From Pithys albifrons albifrons (Eukaryota; Chordata; Aves; Passeriformes; Thamnophilidae): a stretch of 64,000 bases of DNA. The notes beneath the pieces are model-generated. The model saw nothing but the letters and a program-made list of their open reading frames with translations. It made no database searches and was not told the origin of the DNA. The stretch is from assembly GCF_047495875.1 (NCBI RefSeq), contig NC_092480.1:1240001-1304000 (forward strand), written 5' to 3'. Positions within the stretch are counted from its first letter, which is position 1, and each line of letters begins with the position of its first letter. The position numbers were made by a program, and so were the translations under genes. Below are positions 58,556-64,000 of this stretch, in pieces.

Positions 58556-58696
58556 AACTCTGGCAACAAGGACTGTGATGTCCAGTATGCAGAGCTGGAC
58601 ACGTCCGCTCTGGCCTCGTCACCCAGCCCTCGGAGCTCCATCCCTGCTGGCGGAGACCTAGTCGAGTATGCCACCATCCAGCCCACCCTACGCTAG
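58556..58696 (+). CDS. NECTIN1: NECTIN1 alternative terminal exon encoding a two-ITIM tail
   Basis: The exon opens after 'ctcttctctccag' in phase 0, matching the donor at 52738, and has 46 codons before TAG. It contains V-Q-Y-A-E-L (Tyr at residue 11 of the exon) and V-E-Y-A-T-I (Tyr at residue 38). Both fit the ITIM consensus I/V/L/S-x-Y-x-x-L/V/I, with 27 residues between tyrosines joined by a Ser/Pro/Ala-rich linker. ITIM pairs, when phosphorylated, recruit the tandem SH2 domains of SHP-1 or SHP-2. The C-terminus is T-L-R, so no afadin PDZ ligand is present. The strong acceptor, exact phase and multiple CpGs in a GC-rich coding block support a real exon. I do not recognise an equivalent in the mammalian nectin-1 isoforms I know. 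Use of this exon in mRNA is inferred. Confidence 0.82.
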   Translation, partial: NSGNKDCDVQYAELDTSALASSPSPRSSIPAGGDLVEYATIQPTLR

Positions 58697-60442
58697 CGCA
58701 TGTCACTCTAGGCCCTTTCCCCCCAGACTCTGGCCTCAAGGTACACAACTGCCTTCCTCACTGCACCCCCAGAGTCACTGTCCCCCTCCCCTGCAGCTCC
58801 TCCCCTCCTCTGGAGCGTCCAGTCTGTCCCCTCCCCTCCCCTGTGTGCCCCGCACGCTGCCTGCTCTCTCTGCTGCCCTGACTTTTGGGGATGCCTTTGC
58901 CCTGTCTCGCCTCCGTGCATGCCCTTGGCAGTGTTTTCCTTTGCTTTCCACAGTGGGAGAGGGGGAAAGGGTTAATGGCTTTGTTTCAGAGCAGTCAGTG
59001 TGGCTGGAGGCACAGGGAGAAATGAGGTGGGTTGGAAGGGTGCAGGTCCTGGGATTTGTGGAGCAGAAATACTAAAATTCCAATATCTGGTTCTGCAGAA
59101 GGCAAAATCCTCATGGAAATGTTAAGAGGGTCCTTCCAAGTTAGTCAGTGCAAGAAGGGGAGAGGGAAAAAAAAAGGGGGACTGACTGAAAGACAAATTT
59201 AAAAAAAAAAAGCAGAGTTTGTGTGCATGGAAGTAACTATAGATAAGATGGAGCATATGTGCATGTGTGAAAGAACAAGGTGGGAGAGGATGTGAGAGAA
59301 TATGGGAACACGTAAAGGTTCCTGCACCTCAAAGAGTCAGTGAAAAAGAGCCAGTCAGAGGGGGACTGTCTGTGACAATAACAGGGCTGGTGCTGGGTGA
59401 GGTTGGTGCAGGGAGCGTGTTTGGATGTTTGGAAAAGAGGGGGAAGGATTATTTTTTTGGTGATTTTCATCTCAAAATTACAGACCTGATTTTGCCAACC
59501 TGTCCTTCCAACACTTGGTGGAAGTGTCACCAAGCTCAGGTCCTGTGGCAGGGAGTGATTAGGGCTCAGTTTGCATTTAAAGCTACAGTTTGCATTTAAA
59601 GTGGTTGTTCTGGACCATCTTTTGCTACCAGTGACCCTTTGAAAGGTGTTTTCTTTAGTGGAAGGAGGATTCTTCAGCTCTTCTTACTCTCCCTTGTCCT
59701 ATAATCACACCTTCTCAGATACTAAAGCCACCAGTCCTTGTCTAAAAGGGATGCAACTCTCCCAGCTCATGGGACGTTTGCTGGATGATGCCAAGAGTTG
59801 GCCAAGGAAATGCCATTGTTGTCCCTCTCCTTGGTTACCACTCTTCCTAAGTTAAGGTGATCCAGCTTCTACCTTGCTCCTTCTTCTTTATTTTGCTGCC
59901 TTTTTGAGGGCAGGAAGGGGCTGTGGGTTTAAAGGAGCCACAGGAGTCCCCAGTGAAGAGGTGCAGGGAAGAGTGAGGAGAAGGGAAGGCAGCAGAGGCA
60001 GAGATGAGGTGCTTTGCAGCTCAGTGTCCCTCCCAGGTCACCCAGGCAGGTCAGAGGAGGCTCACAGAGAAGCAGCAGCTTGAGGATGGAGAGGGGTGGT
60101 TTGGAGGAGATAGAGGGCAGAGGAATTGGATCCTTGGGAAGGAGGGAAATAGCTCCATGCAGGAGAATAAGCAGAAAAATGGCACTTTGAAGAAGTGCCC
60201 CTGAACTAGGACTACAGTGCTGGCAGGGGAAGGTGGAGCACAGCACCCTGGGGGGAAGGTGTGCAGTGGGGTAGCTCAGTCTGCCTTTTCTCCCTGTGCT
60301 CCCTGGTTTTCCCGTGTTGGAAGCAGCCCTGTAGTTCCCCCGCTGTAGCCCAAGCCCTCCAGGGAAGTGTGTGCACAGCCCTGCCCCGGAGCAGAGCCGT
60401 AACCTCTCTCTCTTGCGGTGTCTCACCCACTCCTGCTCCCAG

Positions 60443-60487
60443 AATGAGGATCAAGGTCTTCGTAGACGTAACGAGCGAGAGTGGACA
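60443..60487 (+). other. Candidate 45-nt phase-0 microexon
   Basis: The acceptor 'cactcctgctcccag' and a consensus donor gtaagt bracket exactly 45 nt, open in phase 0, encoding a basic peptide containing G-L-R-R-R-N-E-R-E-W-T. The segment has four CpGs within about 15 bases, in otherwise CpG-poor flank, as expected for constrained coding sequence. Its phase matches the donor at 52738, so it could be spliced in place of the ITIM exon, but no partner 3' exon was convincingly found. It could equally belong to an unrecognised transcript or be fortuitous. Confidence 0.33.
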
Positions 60488-60792
60488 GTAAGTTTGGGAT
60501 TGCTTTGGGGTTCCTTTCCTCCACTTTGGTTGTGGGGTGTGTTTGTCACCTGGGGCTGAGCAGCTCCCAGTCCCCTGCAGCTCCTGCACACAGGGAGAGG
60601 ATGAGGATTCCTGCAAGTCCTCGGGCTGTGCTGGGGAGCTGCTCCCACTGCTCCAAACAAGGCAAGAGCTCCCTAATCCATCTTGGGAGGTCTCGCCTTG
60701 TCCTCCCAGGGGTGGGGAATTTTATTGTCAGCAAAAGGACAGTAATCCTCCAAATCCAAATTTGGAAGTCCTCCCAGTTTCTCTGAAGTAAA

Positions 60793-60798
60793 AATAAA
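60793..60798 (+). terminator. NECTIN1: Candidate poly(A) signal for the distal isoform
   Basis: AATAAA lies in 'gtaaaaataaagccagtc', about 2.1 kb after the TAG at 58694-58696, with 'atggtgctttgaaggtgtaa' GU-rich sequence just downstream. Alternative hexamers at 61066, 62283 and 63871 are equally possible. Confidence 0.35.
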
Positions 60799-63700
60799 GC
60801 CAGTCATATGGTGCTTTGAAGGTGTAATCTCACCGCCACGAAATCTCCCTGCTAAGACACACCACAGAGCAGGGCAATTTCTTTTTTTCTTTATGCTTTT
60901 TTAATTATTTCCTCCCCCTTCACCTCCCTCCACTCTGGTTCTTGATTTCGCTTGGAAATTTCTTGTGCTTGTTACAGCAAGAATAGCTCAAAAACAAAAG
61001 AATTGTACCAAGAACCAGCAAATTAGTGACCAGGGTTCAGATTCCTGACTCCAAATTGCAGGGGAAATAAAGCAAAGAACTAAGGTGGCCCTTTATTAGG
61101 TTCCCAGTCATAAATAACAGCCCTGCCCTTACTCCAAAAGGGTAGAGAGGAGGATTTGGGAGGGAAACAGCAAGGAGGGAAATGTTTAAGATTGTTGCTG
61201 GTGAATTTGCTGTAGGATCACGGGTCAGGTACGTGCTGGAGAAGGAAGAGAAGGACCAAAGCATGCTGTGAGAAGGAATGCAACTTTGTCAGCAAGTTCT
61301 CTGCATAACTAATGCTTGCATGTGCCTGAGTGCATCCCCGGGGGTAGGTCCTTGCCATGTGTTTGGGGGAGTTCAGCTTTCCTCATGCTCAACACTTTTG
61401 TTTGCTGAACCCAGGGGTGAGTCCCTCTGTCCCACTTGCCCTCAGTTCTGTCCTCACGAAATTCCTGAGAGCAAGCTCAGGACCACCAGTTCCTGCTCAG
61501 GGTTCCTGGTTCCTGCTCATCCCTGATACGTTAATGTTTCTTCCTTAAGAGAATTTTCAAGAACTTCCTCACAGGCAGAGCATCAAACAGAGCAGGAACG
61601 TGCCCAGAGACACCTAAATTTGTGGCCATACTTGGAAGATGAAAACCAGCTCAAAAGCTGCAAGGAGGAAGTTTAGAACCAGGGAGGAGAGGATGTGAGG
61701 CTCCCAATGATGAAATGCTTCCTATTTTTGGTTCCCACTTTATTTTATGTCTCCCAACACCTACGTCCTCTCCACTGAATGGTCCACAGTGTGACAAGTC
61801 TTGTGTTGCTGTCACTCAGCAGAGCTGCTGCTTTCTGGCCACCAGCCTGTGCTACATCCCAAAATTCAAAACCAGCTGATGGAAAAGGTCAGGTGGTGGC
61901 AGCCCAAAGTTTGAAGGGGTTTGAGCAGCAGGGACTTTTCCCAGCCAGGGAACAGGTTAACACATTCCATGAGTTCATGTTTGCCTTGAGTTTGGCCAAG
62001 CAGAGAAAACCAATACCTGCCCAACCCTCAATAGTCTTCAGATTCTCCAAAAATATAGGAGAGAAATCCTCAGGATGCTGAGAAGGAGGTTTTCACTTTC
62101 AGACCAATAAAACACCATTATTTCAAGATGATGGAAAGCACAGGGCGTGGTCAGCTGCTTCCCACATGGTTTTACCCAAAGAGCTGATCTGCAAAGAGAA
62201 GGAAAGATGGATTCAGGTGTGTGTGGGATGGAGAAGGGTCGAGAGTGAGACATGGCAGAAATGAAAGCTCTGTAATTCATTCAAATAAAGGCTGTTTAAA
62301 GGTGATCTGCCAGGCTGCCTAAAATGGATAGATTGCTGACATCCCCTTTAATCAAGCTCTTGAAAATAACACTGAGAGGGGAGGATGTAACCCAGATAAT
62401 GAAGGATTGTATGGAGTCATGCTGGAGACAAAGGCAAGTGGGAGAAGTCAGGTGGGGGAAGGTGGTAGAATTGTGTGCCAGTTCAATTTAATTAGTTCAT
62501 TATCCCTAATTTAATTTCAAACTTCGTTAAAGATAAATTAGATTGGGGAAAAGTCACAGTGGGACTGGGGAAGGAAGTCAAAGGGCACAGGCTGCTAAAT
62601 ATGTTAAAAACCACCCAGCTGATTTTGTTCTCTTCCCTTTTGCTACTTGGAAATGAGATCAGGGAGCAAAGCAGGAGTGATGTAAGTCCTGCCTTCACCT
62701 GCTGAGGAAAGGGAGAACCAGACAGGGAGGTCTGTCCTCTGACCCTGACATTCTGCAGCTGCCCTGCTCTGACCCCACTCCCACCTGGAGGAGTGAGCAC
62801 AAAACACTGGCCAGAAAGAAAAGGAGAATTTGCTCCCCCTCACCTGGGCAAACAGAAGTGCTGATAGAATTGCACTCAGAGTCTTTTAGCAATACCTCAT
62901 TGCTGTCTCATGCCCACATTGACTGAGAGATAAGCAGAAAGAAATATGCTCTGCTGACCCAGGAGGTTGTCCCAGGCAGCCCATAAAATAGTACCTCAAA
63001 CCCCCTTTGTTGAATTTAGAGTTACCTGCTCACACCCAGCTCAACTTACACATCCTTTATGCCAACTGAGACTCTCCTTCCTAGGAGACCTTTCTTCAAA
63101 TCCTGTGCTTTTCTGTTGATGCTCAAAAAGCAGAGAAACCCACCCTCCCATTTAACTGATAACTGAATACAAACCTTGTTAAGAAAACCCCTTGCCTGCT
63201 GTGTCTTACTAAATTGCAATAATTAAGACAACTTCCCTTTCAGCTCAGCTTTACCCAGAAAGTTAATGACCCCCATAAAGCAGGAGGAGAGCCTGGCTAA
63301 TACTTTTTTCCCCCTCTTGCAGGTATGGAAAGGAGTTCTGTTGTGTCTGAGGTTTTCTGAGAGTAGATTATACAGGGAGAGGACTTTGCACATCCCGTGC
63401 TGGCTGTCAGCCCTTCTTTGTCCCTTTTGAGCAGCTGCTGCCATCAGAACAGCAAACAGATGTTTGAGGTTAGATGGAGTTAGTGAAGCCTCCTCCTGGC
63501 CCCTGGCTTGGGTTCCTCCAGGTAAAGGGCTCTGATGCTGCCCAGCACCACCTTTTTATCTTGCATTTAAGAGCCTCAAGTGAACAAACCCCTCCTGAGG
63601 TGGCTGTGAAAATGGCCCAGCTGAATTTAGGATACCAACCCAGCAATTCTGCACAGAATCATCGACTTCTAAAAGCTTCATCTGTGGCATATTCAGCTTT

Positions 63701-64000
63701 GCCAATGAAAGGGAAGTGAAAATCAGGTTGCCCTCAGCACTGCTGCTGTTTTTCTGGTGCTCAGACAGTCTTTCCATCCTCAGCAACCTTCCTTGCTCTT
63801 ACCAGGCTGTCCCCAAAACTGTCTTAAGAATCTGCAGAGGTTCTTGCCTCTCCCAGCAGTCCAACCCATCAATAAATTCTTGTTGACACCTTGTTTTCTG
63901 TTTGATTACTTTTTAAAGCATCCTGGTGAAATATTTATCCAGGAACTGGCAACGGCTGAGCTGAGTAGATTGTTCTGTTCCTTCAGGCATTTTCTCCTGA

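Larger units (their letters stand above)
58697..64000 (+). other. NECTIN1: 3' UTR of the distal isoform and downstream flank or intron
   Basis: This follows the distal stop codon. CpG-bearing, pyrimidine-rich sequence to about 58930 looks UTR-like. AATAAA hexamers occur at 60793, 61066, 62283 and 63871; which is used cannot be told. A candidate 45-nt exon sits at 60443-60487, and an isolated acceptor-like sequence at 63323. AT-rich TAATTA-type motifs occur at about 62480-62550. No neighbouring gene is recognised before the window ends. Confidence 0.55.

Noticed and set aside
58556..58696. Interpretation of V-E-Y-A-T-I as an ITSM or of the two motifs as an ITAM
   Set aside because: An ITSM needs Thr two positions before Tyr, but here it is Val. 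An ITAM needs Y-x-x-L/I pairs about 6-12 residues apart, but the tyrosines are 27 apart. The ITIM pair is the better reading.
49859..58696. A separate neighbouring nectin-family gene encoded by the distal exons
   Set aside because: No Ig-domain exons lie between 29 kb and 49.9 kb. The distal transmembrane exon is in phase with exon 5, and the tail matches the nectin-1 beta layout, so it is an alternative 3' end of the same gene.
63323..63430. Acceptor-like 'ccccctcttgcag' at 63323 followed by about 35 open codons
   Set aside because: Phase 0 and phase 1 readings give peptides without recognisable features. There is no second supporting signal, and a chance occurrence is likely.

Overview
This window is vertebrate nuclear DNA, almost certainly from a bird. 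CR1 LINE 3'-end fragments with the ATTCTRTG-type tail are present, introns are short, interspersed repeats are sparse, and one LTR looks like an avian endogenous retrovirus. No bacterial-style operons, tRNA, rRNA or CRISPR arrays are visible. The window is dominated by one plus-strand gene, NECTIN1 (nectin-1, PVRL1/CD111), an immunoglobulin-superfamily adhesion receptor of adherens junctions. It is recognised from near-identity of its exons to the mammalian protein.

Layout. 1-14321 is the 3' part of intron 1; the signal-peptide exon and promoter lie upstream of the window. 14322-18573 holds four exons encoding the three ectodomain Ig folds: IgV (14322-14672), first C-type domain (15384-15686), and second C-type domain split over 16476-16593 and 18422-18573. 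Splice sites and phases agree exactly. The transcript can then take one of two 3' routes. (a) The alpha route uses the terminal exon at 28491-29032: stalk, transmembrane segment, and a long cytoplasmic tail ending in the afadin PDZ ligand E-W-Y-V. A roughly 6 kb 3' UTR probably ends near 35.1 kb. The alpha protein without signal peptide computes to about 487 residues. (b) A distal route starts about 21 kb further on. It has an alternative stalk/transmembrane exon (49859-50006), two cytoplasmic exons resembling the mammalian beta (HIgR) isoform (51923-52010, 52627-52737), and a terminal exon (58556-58696) that carries two ITIM-type tyrosine motifs. This route lacks the afadin ligand and gives about 469 residues.

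The rest is intron or flank. It contains several expanded minisatellites (7.3, 8.7, 15.8, 16.3, 21.6-22.8, 52.8 and 57.0-57.7 kb), three CR1 3' ends, a probable old CR1-family body, a probable solo LTR with a 6-bp flanking direct repeat, a dense CpG cluster at 26.0 kb, AT-rich homeodomain-site-like islands, and a candidate 45-nt phase-0 microexon at 60443.

The most interesting point is the ITIM-bearing alternative tail. It implies that this locus can make both a junctional adhesion protein and a predicted phosphotyrosine-signalling receptor with the same ectodomain. No second protein-coding gene could be supported on either strand.
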